A stretch of DNA of 64,000 bases. Origin: Paenirhodobacter populi (GTDB taxonomy: Bacteria; Pseudomonadota; Alphaproteobacteria; Rhodobacterales; Rhodobacteraceae). Made by a program: the position numbers and the translations under genes. Of the stretch, positions 36,235 through 45,153 are shown piece after piece. Position 1 is the first letter of the stretch. The number at the start of each line of letters is the position of its first letter. Below the pieces are notes generated by a model. That model did not search any database. It worked only from the letters and a program-made list of their open reading frames with translations, and was not told the origin of the DNA. The DNA lies in NCBI RefSeq assembly GCF_004022215.1, contig NZ_SAUZ01000014.1:1-64000 (forward strand), in the 5' to 3' direction.

Positions 36235-36259
36235 CGCTTCTGCAAGCCGCGCGGGAGGC

Positions 36260-36320
36260 AGGGGGCCAGCCCCCTCGCGCGTTCCGCGCTCACCCCCGGG
36301 ATATTTATGGAAAGATGAAG
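36260..36320 (+). repeat. Dispersed 3'-end repeat, copy E (subtype I)
   Basis: AGGGGGC-ca-GCCCCCT hairpin, then GCGCG-ttc-CGCGC (both arms changed relative to copies B, C and I), TCACCCCCGGGATATTTATG, GAAAGATGAAG. It lies 25 bp past the stop of the lipoprotein gene, same strand. Confidence 0.85.
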
Positions 36321-36455
36321 ACATAAGCATGCCGGTTTCGTGATGGCGACGCGAAAAATGCCATATGGGGGCGGCTGCCGTTGGCAGGTGGATCCGGTGC
36401 CGGGCCCGGAAGCTTTGCAGAGACAGGAAGGGTTCTGCCCGGGGTGTTCGTGCCG

Positions 36456-37265
36456 CTAAAGCGCCGGGATCTGCACCCGGTCCAGAAGGCCACGCCCGCC
36501 ATCGACGGTGATCACCTGCCCGGTGACGAAACCCGCGCCGGTCGAGGCCAGATACTGCACCGTCTCGACCAGTTCCGAGGCGGCGGCGATGCGGCCGAGG
36601 GGCGTGCCCTCGATCACCGCTTCGCGCCAGTCGTCATTGCCCTTGAGCGCGGCCTGCAGCGACCCGCTCATCACCGAGGCGAAGGCCACGCCGTTCACCC
36701 GGATGCGATGCGGGGCGAGCGCCACCGCAAGGCTGCGCGTGGCCTGATCCTGCGCCGCGCAGGCGATGGAATAGGCCAGCAATTCGGGCTGCGTGCGCTG
36801 CCCGGCCAGCGCCGAGATATTGACGATGGCGCCGATCTCGCCCTCTTCGCGGTCTTCCTTTTCGGCCTGCGCGATCATCCGCTTGGCTGTCATCTGCGAC
36901 AGGCGCAGCCCGGCCAGAAGATTGTGCTTCAGCATCTGATCCAGAACCTCCCCCGAAGGGTCGAGCGGGTCCGAGGGGGCGAAGCTGCGCGCGGCATTGA
37001 CCAGAATGTCGACGCGCCCGAAGGCATCCGCCGTCGCCGACAGCAGGTTCGACTGGGTGAGCTTTTCGCACAGGTTGCCGGCGAAGATCCGGGCCGGTCC
37101 CTCGGACCGGGCGGCATCGCCGAATTCGGCGATCAGCTTGTCCTCGTCAAGGTCGGCGCAGACCACCTGCGCGCCGCGATCCAGAAAATGCCGCGCGATG
37201 GCCAACCCGATGCCATGTGCGGCCCCGGTGACGATGGCGATCTTGCCGGAGATGGACAGCGACAT
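36456..37265 (-). CDS. SDR-family oxidoreductase lacking the catalytic Lys
   Basis: This 269-aa Rossmann-fold protein has TGAAHGIGLAIARHF (dinucleotide binding), NAARSFAP in place of NNAG, and the catalytic Ser in VNISALAGQ. The usual active-site motif Y-x-x-x-K is read YSIAC, so the Lys is Cys. VDGGRGLLDR near the end is typical. It may bind a nucleotide without classical dehydrogenase activity, or use a different proton relay. It is 11 bp downstream of rsmC on the same strand, so the two are probably cotranscribed. The substrate is unknown. Confidence 0.85.
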   Translation of the reverse strand: MSLSISGKIAIVTGAAHGIGLAIARHFLDRGAQVVCADLDEDKLIAEFGDAARSEGPARIFAGNLCEKLTQSNLLSATADAFGRVDILVNAARSFAPSDPLDPSGEVLDQMLKHNLLAGLRLSQMTAKRMIAQAEKEDREEGEIGAIVNISALAGQRTQPELLAYSIACAAQDQATRSLAVALAPHRIRVNGVAFASVMSGSLQAALKGNDDWREAVIEGTPLGRIAAASELVETVQYLASTGAGFVTGQVITVDGGRGLLDRVQIPAL

Positions 37266-37276
37266 GGGAAGTCCTT

Positions 37277-38344
37277 TCAGCGCGGCCGGCGGGCCGAATG
37301 CCGGGCGGCGCGACGCGGCGCGACGGGTTCGGGGGCCTTCTGCCGCGACTGCGGGATCGGCCGCTCGGCGCGGACGATGCGGAAGGCGCCGTCGCGTCCG
37401 GTGGGGGGCGTGATCTCCTCGACCTCGTGGAAACAGGCGCGCAGGACATCCTCATAGGGCAGGTGCCGGTTCGCCACCATCCACAGCGTGCCCGACAGCG
37501 ACAGCATCCCCGCCGCGGCCCGGATGAACGCCTGCCCAAGCGCCGGATCGGCATTGCGCGACATATGGAACGGCGGGTTCGTCACCACGGCCGAATAGCG
37601 GTTTTCCGGCCGGAAGGTCAGCGCATCGGCCCAGAGCACCCGCGCCCGGGGATCCTGCACGTTCTGTTTCGCGCATTCGCAGGCGGCGTATTCCGCCTCG
37701 ACCAGATCGAGGCTTTCGACCCCGCGATGCGCCAGCACCTGCGCCGCGAGCCAGCCCCAGCCCGCGCCGATATCGGCCATGCGGGCGGGCAGCGCCTCGG
37801 GCAGGCAGGCGGCCAGCAGCGCCGAGCCGCGATCGACCCCATCGGCCGAGAACACCCCCGGCATGGTGACGAAGCCGGGAAGGGCTTCGAGCGGCTGCGC
37901 CTCCCACCCCGCCAGACCGCCGGGCGTGGCGAGAAAGCGGAAGATCTTGCCATGCGCCTTGGCGATCGGATCGGACACCGGCAGCCGCCCGCGCAGATCC
38001 TTCAGCACCGAATCGACGCCGTCGGTTTTCAGCCCGTCGACCCAGACCGGACCGCCCGGCACGACGGTTTCACAGGCCAGCGCCAGCAGCGCGCGCGCCT
38101 CGGCCTTGGACCGGGGCAGAAAGACCACGGCCGCGGCATAGGGGCATTCGGCCTCGGGCGCGGTGTCGATGCCGCGCGCGGTCAGCGCGTCGAAATCCGG
38201 GCGGAAGCCCTGCACGGCATGCAATCGGCCTGCGGGCAGATCCGACAGGTCGGTCTGCGCGGTCGGGCGGAACAGCGCGATCCGGCCAGCGGCGGGAAGC
38301 GCATCGGGCGCGTCGAGCGCGAGCGAAAGACGGGGGTGTGTCAT
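37277..38344 (-). CDS. RsmC-like 16S rRNA (guanine-N2) methyltransferase
   Basis: This 355-aa protein has an N-terminal methyltransferase-like domain without a clear SAM site and a C-terminal class I domain. There DIGAGWGWLAAQVL is motif I and VVTNPPFHM is the N-P-P-F motif IV of N2-guanine methyltransferases, like RsmC/RlmG. A basic Arg-rich tail (residues about 330-355) may bind RNA. The ATG at 38344 fits the family. The clpS gene upstream is 32 bp away on the same strand. Which rRNA base is modified is inferred only from the family. Confidence 0.85.
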   Translation of the reverse strand: MTHPRLSLALDAPDALPAAGRIALFRPTAQTDLSDLPAGRLHAVQGFRPDFDALTARGIDTAPEAECPYAAAVVFLPRSKAEARALLALACETVVPGGPVWVDGLKTDGVDSVLKDLRGRLPVSDPIAKAHGKIFRFLATPGGLAGWEAQPLEALPGFVTMPGVFSADGVDRGSALLAACLPEALPARMADIGAGWGWLAAQVLAHRGVESLDLVEAEYAACECAKQNVQDPRARVLWADALTFRPENRYSAVVTNPPFHMSRNADPALGQAFIRAAAGMLSLSGTLWMVANRHLPYEDVLRACFHEVEEITPPTGRDGAFRIVRAERPIPQSRQKAPEPVAPRRAARHSARRPR

Positions 38345-38376
38345 ATGTCGAACGGGCGGCCCTTGCGGCGCAAACC

Positions 38377-38730
38377 CTATTCCTTTTCCATCGTGCATTG
38401 CAGGGGATGCTGATGGCGGCGGGCGAAATCCATCACCTGCACCACCTTGGTTTCCGCCACCTCGAAGCTGAAGACGCCGACGACGGCCAGCCCCTTCTTG
38501 TGCACGGTCAGCATGATCTCGAAGGCCTGCGCATGGGTCATCCCGAAGAACCGTTCCAGGATGTGCACCACGAATTCCATCGGCGTGTAATCGTCGTTCA
38601 GCAGCAGCACCTTGTACATCGGCGGGCGCTGCGTCTTGGGCTTGGTCTTCAGCGAAATACCAAGATCCTCGCCCGGATCCTCGCCCGCGGCGCGGACCGG
38701 ACCGGCGGAGATCAGGCTGATACTGTCCAT
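38377..38730 (-). CDS. clpS: ATP-dependent Clp protease adaptor ClpS
   Basis: About 117 aa. The core [20 protein letters not shown] with [19 protein letters not shown] and the Cys-containing [10 protein letters not shown] end is diagnostic. ClpS binds N-terminal Leu/Phe/Tyr/Trp of N-end rule substrates and hands them to ClpA. Asn-Asp-Asp-Tyr and the Met in MEFVV build the binding pocket. Start is uncertain: in-frame ATGs at 38730, 38748 and 38775 have no strong ribosome binding site. A TATATT box just before 38775 suggests a later one. No clpA is adjacent here. Confidence 0.9.
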   Translation of the reverse strand: MDSISLISAGPVRAAGEDPGEDLGISLKTKPKTQRPPMYKVLLLNDDYTPMEFVVHILERFFGMTHAQAFEIMLTVHKKGLAVVGVFSFEVAETKVVQVMDFARRHQHPLQCTMEKE

Positions 38731-38878
38731 GCGCGGGGCGGAATACATGCTCGGATCGTGAATCGGGAAGGACATCCGCTGAATATAGGGAACTCGCGGC
38801 GCAAGAAAAGCCCGCGAAAGGGCGAATTGCACAACTCGCGTCCGCAAGGCAGATTATGCGGGCACGGGAGGCTTGCGG

Positions 38879-39574
38879 ATGACCCTGACGGCAATCGGTT
38901 TCGACGCGGATGACACGCTGTGGCACAACGAGCGTTTCTTCCAGCACACGCAGGCGCATTTCGCCGGGCTCCTGCGCGATCACGTCGATGCCGCCGACCT
39001 TGAAACCCGCCTGCACGCGGCGGAGGTGCGCAACCTCGGGCTCTACGGTTTCGGGGTGAAGGGCTTCACCCTGTCGATGATCGAAACCGCGATCGAGGTC
39101 AGCGACGGCCGCATTTCCGCCCGCGTCATCGCCGAAATCCTCGAAGCCGGGCGCGAGATGCTGCGCCATCCGGTCGAAATCCTGCCCCATGCCCGCGAGA
39201 CGATCGAGGCGCTGGCGGGCGATTTCCGCATCATCCTCGTGACCAAGGGCGATCTTCTGGATCAGGAACGCAAGCTGGCGGCCTCGGGTCTGGGAGATCT
39301 GTTCGACGCGGTGGAGATCGTCTCGGACAAGACGCCCGAGGTGTATCACTCCGTCTTCCGCCGTCACGCCAGCGGCGCGGATCAGGCGATGATGGTGGGC
39401 AACTCTTTGAAATCAGACGTCTTGCCGATGATTTCCGCCGGCGGCTGGGGCGTGCATGTGCCGCATGACCTGACCTGGGGGCTGGAACATGCCGACCCGC
39501 CGCAGGACTGCCCGCGCTTTGCCGAACTGCCGCATCTGGGCGCGCTGGCCGGGCTGATCGGCGGACTCAGGTAG
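38879..39574 (+). CDS. HAD-family hydrolase
   Basis: This 231-aa phosphatase-like protein has HAD motif I as FDADDTLWHNE (nucleophile Asp in D-x-D-x-T), motif II Thr in ILVTKGDL, Lys in VSDKTPEVY, and motif IV VGNSLKSDVLPM. An alpha-helical cap lies between motifs I and II. Substrate is probably a small phosphorylated compound; no specific assignment is possible. The ATG at 38879 has GGAGG 7 nt upstream; a TTG 6 bp earlier is less likely. It is divergent from clpS over about 150 bp. Confidence 0.9.
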   Translation: MTLTAIGFDADDTLWHNERFFQHTQAHFAGLLRDHVDAADLETRLHAAEVRNLGLYGFGVKGFTLSMIETAIEVSDGRISARVIAEILEAGREMLRHPVEILPHARETIEALAGDFRIILVTKGDLLDQERKLAASGLGDLFDAVEIVSDKTPEVYHSVFRRHASGADQAMMVGNSLKSDVLPMISAGGWGVHVPHDLTWGLEHADPPQDCPRFAELPHLGALAGLIGGLR

Positions 39575-39829
39575 GCCGCGGCGAAAAGCCGCCGCACGCC
39601 ACAACCGTGCCTTGTGCGGTCCACGGCCTGCCAGTAGTCCGAAAGGATACGGTAACCAGTATCCGCCATGGTTTCACAAGGTGTGGCGTCACGGCGCCGG
39701 TGACCGACAATATCTGGCAGAATCATGAGGTTCGCGCCGAAACCGATTGAAATTAGTAGGTTTTCAGAGCGTTCCAACCATGATAGGCTTCAACGAAAGC
39801 ACCGCCGCAAGAGCGGGCGCAAGGCAGCA

Positions 39830-41539
39830 ATGAGGGCAGATACCGTGACCACGCTGACGCGATGGGTCCGTCATGGGCTTCTGGCAGTTTTCCTGACCGT
39901 TCTTCCGGTCGCCGTTTTCGCCGCGCCTTTCGCCGCCATGGTGATGGACGCCCGCACCGGCGAGGTGCTGTATTCCAAAAACGCGGACACGCGGCTGCAT
40001 CCGGCCTCGCTGACCAAGATGATGACGCTGTATCTGGCGTTTCAGGCGGTCGAAAGCGGCAAGGTCAGCCTTGATTCGGTGGTCACCGTTTCGCAGAACG
40101 CCGCCAGCCAGCCGCCCTCGCGGCTTGGCCTGCGCGCCGGGCAGAAGATCCAGCTCCGTTACCTGATTCGCGCGGCGGCGGTGAAATCGGCCAACGACGC
40201 GGCGGCGGCGATCGGCGATTATCTGGGCGGGAACGAGGCGAATTTCGCCACGATGATGAACCGTCAGGCGAAGGCGCTTGGCATGAACAGCACGACGTTC
40301 CGGAACGCCAACGGCCTGACGCGGCAGGGGCACCTGTCCACCGCGCGGGACATGTCGATCCTCGGGCGGCATGTGATCTACGATTATCCGCAGTATTACA
40401 ACATCTTCTCGCGCCGCACGGCGGATGCGGGCATCGCCAAGGTGGCCAGCACCAACCGCCGTTTCCTTGACGCCTATGACGGCGCGGACGGGATCAAGAC
40501 CGGCTATACCGTGGCGGCGGGGTTCAACCTCGTCGGCTCGGCGCAGCGGGGCAACAAGCGCGTCATCGCCACGGTGTTCGGCGGCACCTCGACCGCGCAG
40601 CGCAACGCCAAGGTGGCCGAGCTGCTGGACATCGGCTTTGCCCGCGCGCCGAACAGGGCCAACAGCCCGCAGCCCGTGCTGATGGCCAAGGCGTCGTCGG
40701 ATCTGGCGGGACCGGAAGTCACCGGCGCGGTCGATACCGGCGACGAGGGCGAGGCCCCGGGCACGATGCAGGTGGCCGCCAATACCGCGAACAAGGTGGC
40801 CCCGGCCAGCAGCCTGCGCCCGATGAAGCGTCCCGGCACGGCCGCGGCCCCCGAAGCCCTCATCGCCGACGCCGCGCCGCATCACGATCCCGAGGCCGAA
40901 TCGCTTGCCGTCCAGCTTGCCGCCAATGCGGTTTCGACCCCGGCCCCCACCGGCCCCCGGCCCCTGCCCCGCTCGCCGCAGATCCAGCAGGCCGGAACCG
41001 CACCCGGAACCGTCGAGCCGAGCGCGATCGAGGGCGCCATCGCCTTCGCGCAATCCACCGCGCCGCAGCCCGAAACGCTGGCCTTGGGCGACGAACCTCA
41101 GTTCGACCCCGACATGGTGGCCGAGGGTGACGCCGATCCGAAGGATCCGGTCTTCATCCAGACCTCGACCCCGCAGCCCGAAACGCTGCAACTGGCCGAG
41201 CAGAAGGCGCCGCGCAATGATACGGTCATTCTGGCCGCGATGACGCCCCCCGCCCCCGCCAAGCAGCAAACGCGCGAGGTGATCGCCCGGGCCTCCACCT
41301 CCGGCGGGCGCAACTGGGGCATCAACGTCGGCAAGTTCAACACGCAATATGCGGCGGAACGGATGCTGCTGAAGACGGCGCTGATGGAAAGCGACGCGCT
41401 TGGCAGCGCGCTGCGCAAGGTCGCCAAGACCAAGACCGCGTTCGAGGCGAATTTCGTCGGCATGACCAAGGCCGGGGCGGAGCTTGCCTGCGCGCGGCTG
41501 ACGGCGCGGGCGACGGATTGCAACGTGATCGGACCCTGA
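39830..41539 (+). CDS. D-alanyl-D-alanine carboxypeptidase (PBP5/6 type) with SPOR domain
   Basis: This 569-aa exported enzyme has a signal (about 1-30) ending VLPVAVFAAPF. The catalytic S-x-x-K is ASLTKMM, S-x-N is KSANDAA, and K-T-G is GIKTGYTV. A long Pro/Ala-rich acidic linker (about 290-490) with repeats of PQPETLALGD / PQPETLQLAE precedes a C-terminal SPOR domain (about 490-569) that binds denuded glycan strands at division sites. It trims peptidoglycan pentapeptides. AAGGCAGCAATG gives a weak ribosome binding site. A 255-bp region upstream has no feature I can name. Confidence 0.92.
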   Translation: MRADTVTTLTRWVRHGLLAVFLTVLPVAVFAAPFAAMVMDARTGEVLYSKNADTRLHPASLTKMMTLYLAFQAVESGKVSLDSVVTVSQNAASQPPSRLGLRAGQKIQLRYLIRAAAVKSANDAAAAIGDYLGGNEANFATMMNRQAKALGMNSTTFRNANGLTRQGHLSTARDMSILGRHVIYDYPQYYNIFSRRTADAGIAKVASTNRRFLDAYDGADGIKTGYTVAAGFNLVGSAQRGNKRVIATVFGGTSTAQRNAKVAELLDIGFARAPNRANSPQPVLMAKASSDLAGPEVTGAVDTGDEGEAPGTMQVAANTANKVAPASSLRPMKRPGTAAAPEALIADAAPHHDPEAESLAVQLAANAVSTPAPTGPRPLPRSPQIQQAGTAPGTVEPSAIEGAIAFAQSTAPQPETLALGDEPQFDPDMVAEGDADPKDPVFIQTSTPQPETLQLAEQKAPRNDTVILAAMTPPAPAKQQTREVIARASTSGGRNWGINVGKFNTQYAAERMLLKTALMESDALGSALRKVAKTKTAFEANFVGMTKAGAELACARLTARATDCNVIGP

Positions 41540-41624
41540 GCGAATCAGCGCGTGCGAGACCGGCCTGCGGCGCAGCATTCCCCCGCGTAAGGCAGCCCTC
41601 CGGCACGCGCGTTCCCTGCGGGGC

Positions 41625-41638
41625 TTGATCCTTGTCAA
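41625..41638 (+). promoter_or_regulatory. FNR box upstream of the universal stress gene
   Basis: TTGATCCTTGTCAA matches the TTGAT-N4-ATCAA consensus with one change. It is centred about 66 bp before the uspA start, suiting an FnrL-activated promoter at low oxygen. A possible -10 (TAGTTGT at about 41653) follows. Confidence 0.65.
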
Positions 41639-41697
41639 AGCGGCCCCGCCCCCTAGTTGTTACGGTGACGATAGGAAACATGAGCGGAGAACTGGCC

Positions 41698-42537
41698 ATG
41701 GCCTATAAAACCCTTCTGACGGTGGTGACCGATCTGGCAGCCGCCAAGGCACAGATCGAAACCGCAATCGCCGTCGCCCGCCGCCGGGATGCCCATCTGG
41801 AAATCCTGTGCATGGGCATCGACCGCACGCAGACCGGCTATTACTACGCCGGCGCCGCGGCCTTCGTGCAGCAAGAGGCGCTGGAACGCGCGCAAAACGA
41901 CGCACGCGCCATCGAAACCGCGATCAAGACGCGGCTCGCGACCGAGGACATCCGCTGGTCGTCCGAGGCGATGGTGGTGCAGATCGGCACCGTGGGCACG
42001 GTGGTGGGGATGCGCGCGCGCTTTTCCGACCTCGTCATCATGGGCCGTCCCTACGGCGAGGGCCGCGGCCTTGAAATCGAGGCGGCGCTCGAATCGGCGC
42101 TGTTCGAGGGCGATGTCCCCGTGCTGATCGTGCCCGACGGCTACACCGGCGAAGTTCCGGCGCGCCGCGTCATCATCGCGTGGAACCAGTCGAACGAGGC
42201 GCTGGACGCCGTGCGCAAGTCGATGCCGATCCTGAAGGCGGCGGAGCTTGTCGACATCACCGTGATCGACCCGCCCGCGCATGGGCCGGAACGGTCGGAT
42301 CCCGGCGGACAACTGAGCCAATACCTCGTCCGCCATGGCGTGAAATGCGAGGTCTCGGTTCTGGCGAAAACCATGCCGCGGATTTCGGACGTGCTGAACC
42401 GCCACCTGCGCGATACCAACGCCGATCTGGTGGTGATGGGCGCCTATGGCCATTCGCGCTTCCGCGAGGCGATTCTGGGCGGTGCCACGCGGCACATGCT
42501 GGAACTGGCGGAAACGCCGGTGCTGATGGCCCACTGA
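41698..42537 (+). CDS. Universal stress protein (two UspA domains)
   Basis: This 279-aa protein has two tandem UspA folds. The first begins YKTLLTVVTDLAAAK; the second has ARRVIIAWNQSNEALDAVRK and ends with the ATP-type motif VVMGAYGHSRFREAILGGAT (G-2x-G-9x-G-S/T). It is probably a cytoplasmic dimer of the stress or anaerobic-survival type. ATG at 41698 is chosen by domain start; ATG at 41680 (AGGAAAC before it) would add six residues. An FNR box lies upstream and fnrL is convergent downstream, consistent with oxygen control. Confidence 0.9.
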   Translation: MAYKTLLTVVTDLAAAKAQIETAIAVARRRDAHLEILCMGIDRTQTGYYYAGAAAFVQQEALERAQNDARAIETAIKTRLATEDIRWSSEAMVVQIGTVGTVVGMRARFSDLVIMGRPYGEGRGLEIEAALESALFEGDVPVLIVPDGYTGEVPARRVIIAWNQSNEALDAVRKSMPILKAAELVDITVIDPPAHGPERSDPGGQLSQYLVRHGVKCEVSVLAKTMPRISDVLNRHLRDTNADLVVMGAYGHSRFREAILGGATRHMLELAETPVLMAH

Positions 42538-42540
42538 TTC

Positions 42541-42567
42541 GGGAGCGGCGCCTTCGGGCGCCCTCCC
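42541..42567. terminator. Strong UUCG hairpin between convergent uspA and fnrL
   Basis: GGGAG, a bulged C, GGCGCC, a TTCG loop, GGCGCC, then CTCCC. The stem has 11 pairs and works in both directions, 3 bp after the uspA stop and 7 bp before the fnrL stop. There is no long T run, so termination is likely but not certain. Confidence 0.5.
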
Positions 42568-42573
42568 TCCGGG

Positions 42574-43320
42574 TCAGCCGACAAGGCCCCCGTCGCTGTC
42601 GTCGCCCGCCTCGAACATCAGCCGGTCCATGTCGGGCACAGTGACATGGCGCTTGCCGGCCAGCTCGATCACCCCCTCGCGCTTCAGCGCCGAGATCTGC
42701 CGCGACACGGTTTCCAGCGTCAGGCCAAGGTAATCCGCCATCGCCTCGCGCGTCAGCGGCAGGTCAAAGCTCATCCGCCCGATGGACGGCATCATGTTCA
42801 CCGAGGCATCCCGCCGCGCGATGATCGACAGCAGCGAGGCGATCTTTTCCCGCGCCGTCTTGCGGCCCAGAAGCAGCATCCATTCCCGCGCCGCGTCCAG
42901 TTCATCCAGCGTCATCTGCAACAGCCGCTGCGCCAGATGCGGTGTGCGTTCCATCATGTCTTCAAAGGGCTTGCGGCGGAAACAGCACATCAGGATGTCG
43001 GTCGTCGCGATGACGTTATAGGCCGCCCGCGCCCGCCCGGGCCGCCCGACGAAATCCGAAGGCAGCAGCAGCCCCACCATCTGCGTGCGCCCGTCTTCCA
43101 TCGTCTGGGTCAGCGTGGCGATCCCCGACACGACCGAGGCCACGAAATCCATCTGGTCGCCCGCCCAGATCACCGTCTGGCCGGCCTCGAAGCTGCGGTA
43201 GTATTTGATCCGCTCCAGCTCGCCCAGTTCCGTCGGTTCGCAGCGGGCGCAGACGGCGCGATGCCGGATCGGACATTCGCCGCAGGTCAGCGTGCCGTGA
43301 GGAAGGTCATCATGCGCCAT
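42574..43320 (-). CDS. fnrL: Crp/Fnr oxygen-sensing regulator FnrL
   Basis: This 248-aa regulator has N-terminal cysteines in CGECPIRHRAVCARC, which with a central Cys (in ILMCCFRRKP) can ligate a [4Fe-4S] cluster as in FNR. A cyclic-nucleotide-like beta-roll and a dimer helix follow. The helix-turn-helix is LTREAMADYLGLTLETVSRQ, with E-x-x-S-R giving FNR-box specificity. It activates anaerobic genes such as hemN in Rhodobacter. It is divergent from hemN and shares the FNR box at 43332-43345, which may allow autoregulation. Confidence 0.94.
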   Translation of the reverse strand: MAHDDLPHGTLTCGECPIRHRAVCARCEPTELGELERIKYYRSFEAGQTVIWAGDQMDFVASVVSGIATLTQTMEDGRTQMVGLLLPSDFVGRPGRARAAYNVIATTDILMCCFRRKPFEDMMERTPHLAQRLLQMTLDELDAAREWMLLLGRKTAREKIASLLSIIARRDASVNMMPSIGRMSFDLPLTREAMADYLGLTLETVSRQISALKREGVIELAGKRHVTVPDMDRLMFEAGDDSDGGLVG

Positions 43321-43331
43321 CTGGGTATCGC

Positions 43332-43345
43332 TTGATATGGGTCAA
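43332..43345. promoter_or_regulatory. FNR box between fnrL and hemN
   Basis: TTGATATGGGTCAA matches TTGAT-N4-ATCAA at all but one base. It lies 35-48 bp before the hemN ATG and 12-25 bp before the fnrL ATG on the other strand, so one site can act on both divergent genes. Confidence 0.75.
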
Positions 43346-43380
43346 TTTGCGCGCGGCAATGTCGGCGTAAAGGTATACGC

Positions 43381-44736
43381 ATGGAACAGGAATCGCAACT
43401 CGCCCGGCTCGGCCTCTTCGATGCGCGGGTTCCCCGCTATACGAGCTATCCGACAGCGCCGCATTTCACCGCGGATGTGGGGGCGGAGGATTACCAACGC
43501 TGGATCGAGGCGATTCCCCCCGGCGCGCGTATCTCCCTGTATATGCACGTGCCATTCTGCCGCCATCTGTGCTGGTTCTGCGCCTGCCGCACGCAGGGCA
43601 CGCAAAGCGAGGATACCGTCCGCGCCTATGCCGATGTGCTGCTGCGGGAACTCGCGCTGCTGAAACCGCATCTTGCACCCGGGGTGACCCTGTCGCGCCT
43701 GCATTGGGGCGGCGGCACGCCAACCCTGATGCCGCCCGACCTGATTCGCCGTCTGGCCGAGGCGACCTTCGATGTGGTGCCGATGGGCGAAGGCGGCGAA
43801 TTTTCGGTCGAGATCGATCCGAACGAGATCGACACCGCGCGGATGGATGCGCTGGCGGCCAGCGGGATGAACCGCGCCTCGATCGGGGTGCAGGATTTCG
43901 ATCCGCAGATTCAGGGCGTGATCGGCCGCAACCAGAGCTATGAAACCACCCGCGCCGCGGCCGAGATGATTCGCGACCGCGGCGTGGCCAGCCTGAACGC
44001 CGACATCCTGTTCGGCCTGCCCTATCAGAGCCCGGAAAAGATCGCGGATTCGGTGCAGAAGCTCCTGTCCCTCGAACCCGACCGGGTGGCGCTTTACGGC
44101 TATGCGCATGTGCCATGGATGGCGCGGCGGCAGGTGCTGATCCCCTCGGACCATCTGCCGACGCCGCAGGAACGGCTGGCGCTGTTCCGCACGGCGCGCG
44201 ACCTGTTTCTGGCGGATGGCTATGATGAAATCGGCATCGACCATTTCGCCCTGCCCTCGGACAAACTGTCGAAAGCGCGGCAGGCGGGCAAGCTGCGACG
44301 CAATTTTCAGGGCTATACCGACGATCTGGCCGAGGTCCTGCTGGGCTTCGGCGCCAGTTCCATCTCGCGCTTTCCGCAGGGCTATGCGCAGAACGCCCCG
44401 GCGACCTCGGCCCATGTCGCCGCGATCCGGGAGGGGCGCTTTTCCACCGCGCGCGGCCATGCCTTCGCGGGCGAGGACCGGCTCCGCGCCCGGCTGATCG
44501 AGGCGCTGATGTGCGATTTCCACGTCTCGACGGCCGAGCTGATCCACGATCACGGCGCCGATCCCGCGCGTTTGCAGGCGTTGTTCCAGAACTGCGCCGA
44601 TCATTTCGGCGAAATGGTGCAGCTGGGCCCGGACGGGCTGACGATCCCCGCCCCGGGCCGACCGCTGACGCGGATGATCGCGCGGCATTTCGACGGCTAC
44701 GACCTGTCCGTGGCGGGCCACAGCTCGGCGATCTAG
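43381..44736 (+). CDS. hemN: Oxygen-independent coproporphyrinogen III oxidase
   Basis: This 451-aa radical-SAM enzyme makes protoporphyrinogen IX without oxygen. The cluster motif C-x3-C-x2-C is CRHLCWFC in MHVPFCRHLCWFCACRTQG. GGTPTLMPPDLI and the SIGVQDFDPQIQGVIGRNQ segment are diagnostic of true HemN. NLNADILFGLPYQSP is also conserved. It is divergent from fnrL with a shared FNR box. Its stop is 1 bp from the stop of the convergent I78 inhibitor gene. Confidence 0.96.
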   Translation: MEQESQLARLGLFDARVPRYTSYPTAPHFTADVGAEDYQRWIEAIPPGARISLYMHVPFCRHLCWFCACRTQGTQSEDTVRAYADVLLRELALLKPHLAPGVTLSRLHWGGGTPTLMPPDLIRRLAEATFDVVPMGEGGEFSVEIDPNEIDTARMDALAASGMNRASIGVQDFDPQIQGVIGRNQSYETTRAAAEMIRDRGVASLNADILFGLPYQSPEKIADSVQKLLSLEPDRVALYGYAHVPWMARRQVLIPSDHLPTPQERLALFRTARDLFLADGYDEIGIDHFALPSDKLSKARQAGKLRRNFQGYTDDLAEVLLGFGASSISRFPQGYAQNAPATSAHVAAIREGRFSTARGHAFAGEDRLRARLIEALMCDFHVSTAELIHDHGADPARLQALFQNCADHFGEMVQLGPDGLTIPAPGRPLTRMIARHFDGYDLSVAGHSSAI

Positions 44737-44737
44737 A

Positions 44738-45079
44738 TCAGCCGCAGTCGATGTTGAAGATGTTGCCAAGCTGGTCGAGCCGGAACACCACCCGCTTCGG
44801 ATTGTATTCCTGCGGCTCGATCCCGCGCCATTCCACCACGCTGATCGGCCCCGAGACACCCAGCGTCGGGATCACCGAGGACGGCTGCCCAAGCACCGAG
44901 ACATAGTTCCGCGCACCGCACAGATCGGGCTCGCGCTGTTCGAGGGCGCCTTCCTGGCTGACGGGCGGGGTCATGTAGGGAACCGGCACCGGCTCTGCGG
45001 GATCGGTGTTCTCGACCGTGCTCTGGCACCCTGCCACCAGCACTACCGCCACGGCAATGGCGGAAAAGCGGAATATCAT
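44738..45079 (-). CDS. Peptidase inhibitor I78 family lipoprotein
   Basis: A 113-aa precursor with signal [20 protein letters not shown] (lipobox VAGC). The mature domain has the I78 pattern: [17 protein letters not shown] near its start and [18 protein letters not shown] at its end, with two Cys able to form a disulfide. I78 proteins are small Kazal-unrelated inhibitors of serine peptidases, believed to act in the periplasm or outside. There is no obvious operon partner: hemN is convergent and the formaldehyde dehydrogenase gene is divergent. Confidence 0.82.
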   Translation of the reverse strand: MIFRFSAIAVAVVLVAGCQSTVENTDPAEPVPVPYMTPPVSQEGALEQREPDLCGARNYVSVLGQPSSVIPTLGVSGPISVVEWRGIEPQEYNPKRVVFRLDQLGNIFNIDCG

Positions 45080-45153
45080 GTCGCACCCATTCTTGCTTTG
45101 CCCGGCACTTTCGCTCAGGTTCTGGCAAGCATCTATACAGCGAGGATTTGCCG

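Noticed and set aside
36343-36459. Possible 38-codon Cys-rich small gene after repeat copy E
   Set aside because: It has no convincing ribosome binding site, overlaps the stop of the SDR gene, and nothing supports translation.
37277-39367. A single 696-codon frame joining rsmC with sequence across clpS and the HAD gene
   Set aside because: Only the last 355 codons match the methyltransferase family; the front part is antisense to the HAD gene and out of frame with clpS.
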